Both the position numbers and the translations under genes were made by a program. DNA of 64,000 nucleotides from Methylosarcina fibrata AML-C10 (GTDB lineage Bacteria > Pseudomonadota > Gammaproteobacteria > Methylococcales > Methylomonadaceae), in NCBI RefSeq assembly GCF_000372865.1, contig NZ_KB889965.1, positions 765,902-829,901 on the forward strand, in the 5' to 3' direction. Under the pieces are notes generated by a model. That model had not been told where the DNA came from. It saw only the letters and a program-made list of their open reading frames with translations, and did not search any database. Below, in pieces: positions 1 through 8,441 of the stretch; positions within the stretch are counted from its first letter, which is position 1; each line of letters begins with the position of its first letter.

Positions 1-8
1 CTCGATAG

Positions 9-34
9 GTTGGGCTGACGTCAGGAAGCCCAAC
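9..34. repeat. REP-like palindrome at window edge
   Basis: The arms GTTGGGCT (9-16) and AGCCCAAC (27-34) are perfect 8-bp inverted repeats around a 10-nt loop, followed by T-rich sequence. Short palindromes of this type are often dispersed between genes in proteobacteria. It could also end a gene lying left of the window. Copy number cannot be judged from here. Confidence 0.4.
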
Positions 35-71
35 ATTTCTGAACATTTACATATGTTGAATTTTGCTTTTT

Positions 72-362
72 ATGAAACGCCAACAAACGCTTGATATTCT
101 TGCCAGACTCAAACCTGAATTGGTTAAACGCTTTGGGGTAACCCGTCTGGCATTATTCGGCTCCACGGTTCGTGATGAGGCCAAGAAATCGAGCGATATC
201 GACATCCTTGTGGCTTTTGACGGCCCTGCCACATCCGAAAAATATTTTGGCGTGCAATTTTTATTGGAAGATGAGTTGGGACATCCTGTCGATTTGGTGA
301 CCGAAAAGGCGATGCGCGCCGAATTGCGTCCTTTTATAGAACGCGAGGCTATTAATGTCTGA
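72..362 (+). CDS. mntA: MntA-type nucleotidyltransferase antitoxin
   Basis: A 96-residue minimal nucleotidyltransferase. It shows the family motif GSx10DxD: G30-S31, then D42 and D44, which should bind metal and ATP. Known MntA antitoxins silence the HepT RNase by adding AMP to its active-site Tyr, and a HepT gene follows with an 8-nt overlap (355-362). The ATG at 72 gives the usual N-terminus; an in-frame TTG at 63 would add three residues. The size and gene order are typical of MntA-HepT pairs. Family assignment is strong; antitoxin activity is inferred from context. Confidence 0.85.
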   Translation: MKRQQTLDILARLKPELVKRFGVTRLALFGSTVRDEAKKSSDIDILVAFDGPATSEKYFGVQFLLEDELGHPVDLVTEKAMRAELRPFIEREAINV

Positions 363-690
363 GCGGGAATGGCGTTTTTATCTGGACGACATGATTCGCT
401 TTGCGGAAAATGTGTTGGCTTATTGCGAGGATTTAGATCAGGCAACATTTGAAGCCACGGGCTTGAATTATGATGCAACGCTTCGCAATCTGGAATTGAT
501 CGGTGAAGCCGCAACCCATATCCCTTCCGAAATTCGGGAAGCTTATCAGTCAATTCCATGGCGTCAGATCATCGCGACACGAAATCGGCTGATTCATGGT
601 TATTTGGGCATAGATAACGATACCTTATGGAGCATTATTAGGGATGATATTCCCAGGCTTATCATGGAATTAGAGCACATACACAAGTAG
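355..690 (+). CDS. hepT: HepT-like RNase toxin
   Basis: A 111-residue all-alpha HEPN protein. The HEPN RNase motif Rx4HxY is intact at R76, H81 and Y83 (segment RNRLIHGY), so the toxin looks catalytically competent. HepT toxins cut RNA, reportedly including tRNA, and are inactivated by AMPylation of the motif Tyr by MntA. The start ATG overlaps the end of mntA by 8 nt, which indicates co-translation. The gene ends 40 nt before a GC-rich hairpin shared with the convergent trhP. Confidence 0.85.
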   Translation: MSEREWRFYLDDMIRFAENVLAYCEDLDQATFEATGLNYDATLRNLELIGEAATHIPSEIREAYQSIPWRQIIATRNRLIHGYLGIDNDTLWSIIRDDIPRLIMELEHIHK

Positions 691-730
691 CGGATTGGAG
701 ATAAGATGTTTGCCCTGCCAAAACGTTAAG

Positions 731-753
731 GTCGGGGCTGCAAGCCCCGACCC
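731..753. terminator. perfect 10-bp hairpin between hepT and trhP
   Basis: GGTCGGGGCT (731-740) and AGCCCCGACC (744-753) form a perfect 10-bp stem with a 3-nt loop, between the convergent ends of hepT (690) and trhP (770). There is no long T run on either strand. It could be a bidirectional terminator or a dispersed REP-like palindrome. Confidence 0.5.
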
Positions 754-769
754 GCATCAGAAGCTCCCT

Positions 770-2110
770 TTAGAAATACCTCGCCATCAGCCCATACCCC
801 GCATTCGCTTCCGGAATCGGTATCTTTACCTCATATCCTGCCCCCGGCGCTTCTTGCATTTCCTGCCCGTGCAGGTCCTCCATGCGCTCGACGACGATGT
901 CGCGGTTGCCTTCGGGCAAAATCAGCTCGACCCTATCGCCGACCGCGAACTTGTTCTTGACTTCGATTTCGGCGAGGCCGGTCGCGCTGTCGTAATTCCG
1001 GATTTCGCCGCAGAACTGCTGCTGATGGCTTTTCGAATAGCCGGTGAGGTAGTTCTGGTAGTCCTGAGTGTGATGGCGCTGGTAGAAACCGTCGGTATAG
1101 CCTCGGTTGGCGAGGTTCTCGAGCACGCCCAGCAGTTCCGGATTGAACGGGCGGCTCGCCAGCGCGTCGTCGATCGCCTGGCGGTAGGTTTGCGCGGTGC
1201 GCGCCACGTAATAGTGCGACTTGGTGCGGCCTTCGATTTTCAGGCTGTCGACGCCGATCTCGACCAGGCGTTGTACGTGCTCGATCGCGCGGAGATCCTT
1301 CGAGTTCATGATGTAGGTGCCGTGCTCGTCCTCCATCACCGGCATCAGCTCGCCGGGACGGTTTTCTTCCTGCAGGAAATAGATGTTGTCGGCCAGGGGA
1401 TGGCGGTCATTGCCGCCGCAGCCGCCCTGGCTCAAATCGCTCATCGACAGCGGACCGCCGGACAGGACGTAGTCGCCCTCGGCGTTTTCCTGCGCCGGCA
1501 TCGTGTCGTATTTCCATCGGCAGGAATTCGAGCAGGTGCCCTGGTTCGGATCGCGGCGGTTGAAATAGCCGGACAGGAGGCAGCGGCCGGAATAGGCGAT
1601 GCAGAGCGCGCCGTGCACGAAGACTTCCAGTTCCATGTCCGGGCATTGCTGGCGGATTTCGGCGATTTCGTCCAGCGACAGTTCGCGCGACAGGATGATC
1701 CGCTCGACTCCGACGCTCTGCCAGAACTTGACCGTCGCGTAATTGACCGTATTGGCCTGCACCGACAAATGCACCGGCATCTCCGGCCAGGTTTCGCGCA
1801 CCATCATGATCAGACCGGGGTCGGCCATGATCAAGGCGTCGGGCTTCATCGCGACGACCGGCTCCATGTCCCGGAGAAAAGTCTTGACCTTGGCGTTGTG
1901 CGGAATTACGTTCGTCGCTAGAAAAAATTTCTTGCCGAGCCGGTGCGCCTCGGCGATGCCGATGCCGAGATTTTCGGCGAGAAAGTCGTTGTTGCGTACC
2001 CGAAGGCTGTAGCGCGGCTGCCCGGCGTAGACCGCGTCGGCGCCGAACGCGAACGCGTAGCGCATGTTTTTCAGGGTGCCGGCGGGAGAGAGAAGTTCGA
2101 TTTTTTTCAT
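770..2110 (-). CDS. trhP: tRNA 5-hydroxyuridine biosynthesis protein TrhP (U32 family)
   Basis: A 446-residue U32 peptidase-family protein, close to the about 450 residues of E. coli YegQ/TrhP. The N-terminus ELLSPAGTLKNM and the segment GADAVYAGQPRYSLR are characteristic. The U32 signature is complete, with EVFVHGALC followed by the second Cys in SGRCLLS, and more Cys in GTCSNSC. TrhP makes 5-hydroxyuridine at wobble position 34 of certain tRNAs in a prephenate-dependent reaction and is not thought to be a protease. The C-terminal quarter is a small beta-barrel-like domain (KFAVGDRVELILP). The gene stands alone and faces mntA-hepT. Confidence 0.93.
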   Translation of the reverse strand: MKKIELLSPAGTLKNMRYAFAFGADAVYAGQPRYSLRVRNNDFLAENLGIGIAEAHRLGKKFFLATNVIPHNAKVKTFLRDMEPVVAMKPDALIMADPGLIMMVRETWPEMPVHLSVQANTVNYATVKFWQSVGVERIILSRELSLDEIAEIRQQCPDMELEVFVHGALCIAYSGRCLLSGYFNRRDPNQGTCSNSCRWKYDTMPAQENAEGDYVLSGGPLSMSDLSQGGCGGNDRHPLADNIYFLQEENRPGELMPVMEDEHGTYIMNSKDLRAIEHVQRLVEIGVDSLKIEGRTKSHYYVARTAQTYRQAIDDALASRPFNPELLGVLENLANRGYTDGFYQRHHTQDYQNYLTGYSKSHQQQFCGEIRNYDSATGLAEIEVKNKFAVGDRVELILPEGNRDIVVERMEDLHGQEMQEAPGAGYEVKIPIPEANAGYGLMARYF

Positions 2111-2362
2111 GGAGTTAAAACACGGTTTGGCAATCCGCTATTTTAACCGATTAGCGGTTTTTGAATCTGGGTAATTGCAGGAAAATAGCCTTGTTCAGGC
2201 GGCACCGCCCAGAATTGATCCAGGGCCGCCGGATGCATACGTCGACAAGACGGATTCGCCACTAAAAATTCTTGTGTTTATCATGGCTTGAGAGTCTAAT
2301 TTAGCCGTAATTCGGGGCAAGATTTCCGGCTCATGGCTGAACACTATCGGAGGCGATTATTT

Positions 2363-3097
2363 ATGCGTACCACCCATTCATTTCAATGGCTGACCGTTTC
2401 AATGCTCCTGTGGCTGACGGGATGCGCCCATACCGACGTGAAGACGTCGAACGAACTTGCGAGTTCCGGGCTGCCCAGGCCGCAACAGGTGCTGATATAT
2501 AACTTTGCGGTGACTCCTGAAGACGTTAAACAAAATTCGAGCATTTTTGCGAGATTGGGCAGGAACCTGGGCGATTCCAACCGGACCGAGGAGCAAATTC
2601 AGGTAGGGCGCGAGGTGGCGGATGCCCTGGCGACCGAATTGACGCAAAAAATTGCCAACATGGGCCTGACCGCCACGCGTGCGATCGACAATGTGCCGGT
2701 GGCTCCCGGCTCGATCTTGATTACCGGCCGTTTCGTCAACATCGACGAAGGCAACCGTCTTCGCCGCAACCTGATCGGATTCGGATTGGGCGAGTCCTCG
2801 GTGGATGCGGAGGTTCGGGTGCTGGCTCCGGGGCCGTCGGGTTATACCGAGCTGGAGGTGTTTGAAGCCCACGCCGACAGCGGCAACATGCCGGGCGCCG
2901 CCGTTATGGGGCCCGCGGGAGCGGCGGCCGGAGCCGGCACGGCAGCGGTTCTGGCCACCAACGCGGCCATTGGCGGCGTCAAATCCTACAAATCGGCTTC
3001 CGCGCAGCAGGCCAAAAAAATCGCCGACAAGATTTCCGAACAACTGACCCAATATTTTGTCCGGCAAGGCTGGATCAGTCCGGACATGGCGCAATGA
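2363..3097 (+). CDS. DUF4410 lipoprotein
   Basis: A 244-residue predicted lipoprotein with a signal sequence ending LTGC, lipidated at Cys21. The mature part matches the DUF4410 pattern: a YNFAV strand near residue 50, a middle with LITGRFVNID, and a Gly/Ala-rich stretch (about 180-210) with small-residue repeats. The ATG at 2363 has GGAGG at 2349-2353; an in-frame ATG at 2333 would put ten charged residues before the signal and lacks a site. The role is unknown. A second lipoprotein and a DUF4105 protein follow on the same strand. Confidence 0.8.
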   Translation: MRTTHSFQWLTVSMLLWLTGCAHTDVKTSNELASSGLPRPQQVLIYNFAVTPEDVKQNSSIFARLGRNLGDSNRTEEQIQVGREVADALATELTQKIANMGLTATRAIDNVPVAPGSILITGRFVNIDEGNRLRRNLIGFGLGESSVDAEVRVLAPGPSGYTELEVFEAHADSGNMPGAAVMGPAGAAAGAGTAAVLATNAAIGGVKSYKSASAQQAKKIADKISEQLTQYFVRQGWISPDMAQ

Positions 3098-3191
3098 ACG
3101 TCGACTACCTCGACTAACTTGAGGCAACGGAAGGGCGGCCCACAGCAAAACACTATAACGCAATCCTTTTCCACGATTTTTCAAGCAGAAG

Positions 3192-3653
3192 ATGACCATG
3201 CATTTCAGTTCAGAACGCTTTACCAATCCGTTTTTCAATGCCGTGATTCTGGCGCTGCCGATTCTTGTCGGCGGTTGTTCCTTCTCGGACAGTTCAAGAA
3301 GCATTTCCGACAGTATCGAGAGTTCGTCGGATTCTTCCGGCTCCATCAGCGACTCTTCAGAATCGAATAAGGAAAAAAAATACGAGAATGAAGTCTCCGA
3401 CTACACGATGGCCTACGTCAAGTCCTCCAAAGAGGCCGACTACGCCGCGTATCAAAAAGGCTTGAGCGACATCGCCGCCAAGCGAGGCATCGTCAACTGG
3501 GATCAGGAGCCCAAGACCTACATAGCGATCGGCAAGGGCCTGAAGAAAGCAGGAATCGAAGGCGTCGCGTACGAAACCTATAAAAGAAATTTTGCCGGCT
3601 CCGACGAGGCGAAGATGCAGAACATCCAGAAAGGTTACGAATCGGAAAAATAG
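3192..3653 (+). CDS. small Ser-rich lipoprotein, function unknown
   Basis: A 153-residue protein with a signal sequence and lipobox LVGGC, Cys at residue 29. Just after the lipid site comes a low-complexity Ser/Asp tract (about residues 30-58, SDSS/SIS units), probably a flexible tether. The C-terminal 90 residues are compact and charged, with a Tyr-rich centre (DYTMAY, DYAAYQKG). The ATG at 3192 is followed by another at 3198. It lies between a DUF4410 lipoprotein and a DUF4105 protein, 38 nt before the latter, so it may share their envelope role. I do not recognise a named family. Confidence 0.7.
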   Translation: MTMHFSSERFTNPFFNAVILALPILVGGCSFSDSSRSISDSIESSSDSSGSISDSSESNKEKKYENEVSDYTMAYVKSSKEADYAAYQKGLSDIAAKRGIVNWDQEPKTYIAIGKGLKKAGIEGVAYETYKRNFAGSDEAKMQNIQKGYESEK

Positions 3654-3691
3654 CTTTTATCGTAGAATTCTCAAGGCCGTTCGTTCCGATC

Positions 3692-5683
3692 ATGATGGGC
3701 TCGAAACGGCTCGTTTTCGCCGCCGCCGCGATCGCGGCGGCGGCCTTGACGCTGGCGTCCTCGAATGCCTCGTCCGCCTCGTTCAATTACCTTTACATCG
3801 AAGCCAGCGAGGGCAATTCGAGCGGCGGTCATGCCGCAGTCCAGTTCGATGACGAGATTTATCACTTTCAGCACGTCGATTCCGGCCTGATTCGCCTGTT
3901 CCGGCAGGAAGAAAAGGAGTTCCATTTTATCTACCGGTATTTGCAGAACCGGCCTATGCATCTTGGTCGCATCGAAGTCGGTGACGATACGCTGGCGTTG
4001 CTGAAAGATCAGTTCAAACAGCGTTTTTTAGCGGAGGAAGGGCAGTTCAAACTGCTCGGCGATTTGCGCCGGGATCGCCTCTTGCTCCGGCATTTATTGC
4101 AACAATCCACCGGCGGCCGGGATCTCGCCGACCCCGAGGCCGCTTCGGTCTTGCGCTTGAAAGGCGTCGGCCTTTTCCATCCCGATCCGAGCCGGCAGGC
4201 CCCGCCGCCAAGCCACGAGGATGACCGGGAACAGTCGTTTATTATTCGCAACCTGCGCGAAAACATCGAGCGGCGCTACGGGCGCGGTTTTTTGCAGCGA
4301 AAGCGCAAACAACTGGAAGAAAGCATCGAGGCATTGACGCCTGTCGATTGGTCTGCCATCCATGCGGATCCGGACCTCGCCCGATTTCCGGCGTCTGTTT
4401 ATTCCTTTTCCGACCGTTACTCGGATTATCTGACGGCCTGGCATGCAGTCAAGGTCCTGGCCGAGGCAACGCCGCTGCGGCCCGACGTGCTCGTGCAGAC
4501 CGACCGGCAACCTTTCAAAATTTCCGAAGAGGAGAGGCGAGGGTTGCTGGCCCTGCAGCAGGATCTGTCTCATGCCCTGATTGAAGCGTTCGCAGCTTCC
4601 CGGCCGGACTGGGGCTATGCAGTTCTGATCAACCTGGCCCGCACGCTGGCGATCGCCGCCACGCTCCGGTCCGGCTATTGGGCCTTTGTCGACGATTTTG
4701 CCGAAGACAGCGAATGGCTGAAGCCGGCCCAATACCTTCCACACCGGGCTCGGTTAAGGACGTTGCTCAACGACGCCGGCGCATCTCTGGCTCGGCTCCG
4801 GCGCTCGGCCGCATCCCGTCAACGCCTGACCGAGGCCGACTACAGCCGGATCGAGATGGCCGCCAACCGCTCTCTCGAATTGTTAAAGAGCGAACAGCGC
4901 GTTGCATTCCGCTTTAACGGCGAAAAAGCGCTGCCGTCGAAAAGTCTCGGTTTTCCGGCCGGACCGCTGCCGAAATTGGCCCGCGCCCGGCTGTCGTCCG
5001 AGCTGGTCTCTTTGAACAACGTGGAAGAGGCGTTCGGGAAAACCTTGAACCGACACTACCGCTACGATCTGATCCAGCGTAATTGCGTCACCGAACTGTT
5101 CGGAACGATTCATCGGGCCTTGTTGACGTCTTACCGTTCGGACGAGCCGCTGACGGATCCGGAATCGTTCATCAAGCGGGAATCGGAAAAACGCCTCGGA
5201 GGCTACGTCGACGTTGCCGTGAACTTCATTCCCTTCGTGTCCTACCGCTCGGTCCGGAATCGTTATCGGGTGATACAGAATCTGGATCTTGACTCTTACC
5301 GGAGACTCGAACTGGCCAAGTTGATAAACCGGGATGACGGCCTGTTGACCGCTTTCCGGGAAAGCAGCATCCTGAGCAGCCGTTTATACCAATACAATCC
5401 GGACGATGCGTGGTTCGTGTTTTTTACCGACGATCAAACGCTGCTTCGTCCGCTGTTCGGCCTTGCCAATACCGCGGCCGGGATCGCTCAAGGGATTGCC
5501 GGGCTGTTCAGTTGGCCGGCCGATTCGGGAAAAAATCTGAAATCGGGCGCCACCGGCGTTTTAATGAGTGTGCCCGAGCTCTTTTTTTTCAATATGCGCA
5601 AGGGCAGCTACAAGTATCTGTCCTTTTCCCGAACGGCGCATACGGAGTCCTATAAAGCGTCGTCACAAAATCGAAACCCATAA
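3692..5683 (+). CDS. DUF4105 exported protein with permuted papain-like Cys/His pair
   Basis: A 663-residue protein with an Ala-rich signal sequence (cleavage near residue 30). DUF4105 features are a His in SSGGHAAVQF near residue 46 and, far downstream, a Cys in LIQRNCVTELF near residue 462. In permuted NlpC/P60-like folds the His precedes the catalytic Cys, so these may form the active site. Between them lies a long charged region specific to this family. The substrate is unknown; cell-wall peptides or lipid esters are reasonable guesses. Start choice is between ATGs at 3692 and 3695, and neither has a clear ribosome binding site. Confidence 0.8.
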   Translation: MMGSKRLVFAAAAIAAAALTLASSNASSASFNYLYIEASEGNSSGGHAAVQFDDEIYHFQHVDSGLIRLFRQEEKEFHFIYRYLQNRPMHLGRIEVGDDTLALLKDQFKQRFLAEEGQFKLLGDLRRDRLLLRHLLQQSTGGRDLADPEAASVLRLKGVGLFHPDPSRQAPPPSHEDDREQSFIIRNLRENIERRYGRGFLQRKRKQLEESIEALTPVDWSAIHADPDLARFPASVYSFSDRYSDYLTAWHAVKVLAEATPLRPDVLVQTDRQPFKISEEERRGLLALQQDLSHALIEAFAASRPDWGYAVLINLARTLAIAATLRSGYWAFVDDFAEDSEWLKPAQYLPHRARLRTLLNDAGASLARLRRSAASRQRLTEADYSRIEMAANRSLELLKSEQRVAFRFNGEKALPSKSLGFPAGPLPKLARARLSSELVSLNNVEEAFGKTLNRHYRYDLIQRNCVTELFGTIHRALLTSYRSDEPLTDPESFIKRESEKRLGGYVDVAVNFIPFVSYRSVRNRYRVIQNLDLDSYRRLELAKLINRDDGLLTAFRESSILSSRLYQYNPDDAWFVFFTDDQTLLRPLFGLANTAAGIAQGIAGLFSWPADSGKNLKSGATGVLMSVPELFFFNMRKGSYKYLSFSRTAHTESYKASSQNRNP

Positions 5684-5704
5684 AGAACGGCAGCCGGAAA
5701 TGAA

Positions 5705-5723
5705 GCCCTTCGTACAGAAGGGC
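5705..5723. terminator. hairpin between convergent genes
   Basis: GCCCTTC (5705-5711) and GAAGGGC (5717-5723) form a 7-bp stem with a 5-nt loop, between the DUF4105 gene (ends 5683) and the convergent lipoprotein gene (ends 5758). There is no T run, so a terminator role is only suggested by position. Confidence 0.35.
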
Positions 5724-5757
5724 GGTACCGCGCCGACGCCCGGCTGGCCAGATGGCA

Positions 5758-6930
5758 TTATTTTGAAATGGTAATGCTCGGAATCGCGTTGCCTCTAGGC
5801 AATTCGGACATCGTCATTTGAAAAATCTGCCACAACACACGAAATGCTTTTTTGTTCCAATTGTAATCCCGGTCCTCTTTAATGGAATAGTATTTACCTT
5901 GGTATTTGACGTTGAAATCCGATTCAGCCGGCAACGCGTCGGATTCCATGATGGCCAGGGTAAAAGTAGGGTTCTCGGAAACAAAAGGGGTACGCGGATC
6001 TTTTTGTATATCGTATTCCGGCTCAGTACCCAACGTCCGGCCGATAAAATAGAGAATATTGCTGAAACTTCTCAGCCTGAATCGGCCATGCAGCGGAAAT
6101 TCGCCTCCCCGATAGCCTTTACGAATGTCTACAATCACGTCATTCACGGCGCTATTTTCGCTCTCTTCGAGGAGTCTGCTTCGTTCTTGTTCCGATAACA
6201 GTTTAAGATCGTAATTGGTAATCACCATCCGGCCTTCCTTGCGTTTGTCGAGATGATAAACTCCTTTTCGAGAATCAAGCGTGATATTGAATTCTTTTTC
6301 TAATTCTTGAAATTCTTTCGGGTTCATTTGGCTGATCGGCAATTGCCAATGCTTTACGACCGTCAGCGGTTCGAAATAGAGTTCGTCCTGATCCTGTATC
6401 GAAGAAAGGTGAAGAACAATCCGGCGAAACAGAGCATAGTCCGTCCTATCTCGAGGACGATTGTGATAGACTTCCTCGGGTTTGCCGTCCATGGCCCGAT
6501 ATTCCAGTACCACCAATCTCAATAACAAATCTATATCGACGTTTTGTCTCAGCAATAAAGCCAGTTTATCTTCGCTGATGGGCGCCAGCATCCGCTTTGT
6601 AAATTCTTCGCCTTGCATCGGCACAATACTAATGGTCGGATTTTCCGCGGCGGCTACCCCGAAGGTTGGAACGAGCGTTGAGCCGCTACTGCCGGTAAGC
6701 GCCGGCGAAACGCCGAGATTGGCTTGAAAATTTAAAGTGGCGGCAATGTTCGATATCCCCGAGAAGTGAATGGGATCATCATTTTTAGCTCTCGCAATAT
6801 TCAAAAGCAATTGTTTGGAAATATCGTTTTGAGTGGCTTCGTTATATGCGAGGGATAAACTGTCCAGAGCAGCGGGTGAAAGGCAGCCGTCTAAAAACAA
6901 CGTCAGGCAGACAACAGTGACTCGAACCAT
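5758..6930 (-). CDS. predicted lipoprotein, function unknown
   Basis: A 390-residue protein with a short hydrophobic leader and a Cys at residue 16 (LDGC), a slightly unusual lipobox with Asp at -2. After it comes a helical stretch resembling outer-membrane-associated proteins (NEATQNDISKQLLLNIARAK), then a Gly/Ser-rich segment. The second half is mixed alpha/beta, with charged helices and a conserved-looking end (WQIFQMTMSE). I do not recognise the family. It converges on the DUF4105 gene and has about 380 bp of non-coding sequence upstream, so it is probably transcribed alone. Confidence 0.7.
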   Translation of the reverse strand: MVRVTVVCLTLFLDGCLSPAALDSLSLAYNEATQNDISKQLLLNIARAKNDDPIHFSGISNIAATLNFQANLGVSPALTGSSGSTLVPTFGVAAAENPTISIVPMQGEEFTKRMLAPISEDKLALLLRQNVDIDLLLRLVVLEYRAMDGKPEEVYHNRPRDRTDYALFRRIVLHLSSIQDQDELYFEPLTVVKHWQLPISQMNPKEFQELEKEFNITLDSRKGVYHLDKRKEGRMVITNYDLKLLSEQERSRLLEESENSAVNDVIVDIRKGYRGGEFPLHGRFRLRSFSNILYFIGRTLGTEPEYDIQKDPRTPFVSENPTFTLAIMESDALPAESDFNVKYQGKYYSIKEDRDYNWNKKAFRVLWQIFQMTMSELPRGNAIPSITISK

Positions 6931-7314
6931 TGAATTGAGAATAATGTTTATTAGTTATGTAAGGCTCTAATAAAAACAGGCGCGCCGATAAGTAGACAAA
7001 CTATATCAACCTATTGCTGCCGCTGTAAATTGAAGGGCATGACCGCGACCGACGCATTCTGATTGAATAGCTTATTCGGCAGAAGCCGGCCGTGATCAGC
7101 GCCGCCCAGGCTGCGAGAGAACCCGCAACGTGCTACCATGTTCTCCGACTCGATATGGGCGCTTGCCGTCCCGGCCAGTTTACCGGTATCTTGCAGCCGC
7201 AGTCTTTTTATAGAGCCGGAAGAGCGGGAACAAGGCGCGAATCCCTTGAATCCTGAAATAGAGTTCTTTCGTTAACGTGTCTTTCCTTTTCACTTGCATT
7301 ACGGAGTCGCCTTC
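6931..7314. other. non-coding gap between divergent genes
   Basis: About 380 bp separate the divergent lipoprotein gene and the DUF1993 gene. It should hold promoters for both. I see no convincing gene, repeat or RNA structure in it. Confidence 0.5.
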
Positions 7315-7821
7315 ATGCAAATTTCCATGTACCAAGCTTCAATCCCGGTATTCGTCCGCATGCTGGATAATTTATCGAAAATACTCGAGCACGCGGCTCG
7401 TTACGCCGACGAGAAAAACATCGAGCCGGGCGTTTTGATCAATGCGCGCCTGGCGCCCGACATGTATCCTCTGTCCCGGCAAGTGCAAATCGCCACCGAC
7501 ATGGCGAAAGGCTGCGCCGCGCGCCTGGCCGGTCTGGAAGTGCCCGTCTACGAGGATAACGAAACGACGTTTCCCGAGTTGCAGGCGCGCATCGCCAAAA
7601 CCGCCGCGTTCGTCCAGAGCGTTACGGCCGAACAAATCGACGGCTCCGAAGAAAAGCCGGTCACCCTCAAACTGCGCCATCAGGAAGTCAGCTTTTCAGG
7701 CTTGACTTATCTTGTCCATTTCGTGCTGCCCAATTTTTATTTTCACATCACGACCGCTTACGCGATTTTGCGCCACAACGGCCTGCCGCTCGGCAAAAGA
7801 GATTTCATCGGCGGCATTTAG
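7315..7821 (+). CDS. DUF1993 family protein
   Basis: A 168-residue DUF1993 protein, helical and DinB-like in fold by family knowledge. It starts MQISMYQASIPVFVRML, with conserved segments RLAPDMYPLSRQVQ near residue 50, FQEL-like FPELQAR, and a C-terminal PNFYFHITTAYAILRHNG typical of the family. The ATG at 7315 has GGAG at 7303-7306 with good spacing; an upstream TTG at 7294 is rejected. The biochemical role of the family is not known. The gene stands alone, with a palindrome 38 nt downstream. Confidence 0.88.
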   Translation: MQISMYQASIPVFVRMLDNLSKILEHAARYADEKNIEPGVLINARLAPDMYPLSRQVQIATDMAKGCAARLAGLEVPVYEDNETTFPELQARIAKTAAFVQSVTAEQIDGSEEKPVTLKLRHQEVSFSGLTYLVHFVLPNFYFHITTAYAILRHNGLPLGKRDFIGGI

Positions 7822-8441
7822 AGTCTTTTCGAGCCCCTGTCAGGCAGGAACAAATCGTCCGCATTCCCACGACCCGCCGTGGGAGTGCGGAAATCTTCAC
7901 TTTGTCCGTTTCCGTTTTCATGCGGATTTAATTCAAACCGACAACTGGTTTGAACCGCCGGCGGACTTGAACGCTGGCGCGCGAAGTTTCGGCTTCGACA
8001 AGGCCGGATGAACAGGCAGTGCTTGATTCCGTTCGGAGCAAGTCTTCGGTTAAGTTAATCACATGCAGGATACCAAGCCGTACCATTTCCGATGCGCCGT
8101 ATTGGACCAGGCGCCCAAAAGATACGCGGTGCATCCTTATATCCGTGCCGTCAGGATAAGGGGTTCCGTAGGCTGTACAGGCGAGCTGGAAAGGCGCTAA
8201 AAGCCGCGGGCTGGCTATGGCAGCTTGTCTTTCTCCGGCAGTCTTCCGATAAAGAGCCTTATTGCGCGGACGGCTACGACAACCGACCGATTAACCGTGG
8301 CATAAACATTGCTTAAGAATTGGTAAGGTAGAATTGATGTCGACCGGGCGTTTGCCGCTTGCGTCACAATTCTGTCGCATAATTGCTCTAAGATGGTCTT
8401 GTAAAAGATTTTTCTGCCAAATTTTATCGGAGGATAAGTCC
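7822..8441. other. non-coding gap with one palindrome
   Basis: About 620 bp between the DUF1993 gene and the fatty-acid-hydroxylase-like gene. Apart from the hairpin at 7859-7890 I see no supportable gene. Short open frames here lack ribosome binding sites and family resemblance. Confidence 0.45.
7859..7890. repeat. REP-like 13-bp palindrome
   Basis: Positions 7859-7871 pair with 7878-7890 over 13 bp, with one G-T wobble and a 6-nt loop. The stem core TCCCACG/CGTGGGA resembles dispersed intergenic palindromes of gammaproteobacteria. It lies 38 nt after the DUF1993 stop and could also act as a terminator, although no T run follows. Confidence 0.5.

Noticed and set aside
695-1921. Long plus-strand open frame opposite trhP
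   Set aside because: It mirrors the codon pattern of trhP, is rich in Val/Arg/Leu/Asp as antisense frames in GC-rich genes are, and matches no family.
2135-2162. Hairpin CCGCTA/TAGCGG followed by T run
   Set aside because: Shaped like a plus-strand terminator, but no plus-strand gene ends near it; a 6-bp stem upstream of trhP could be chance.
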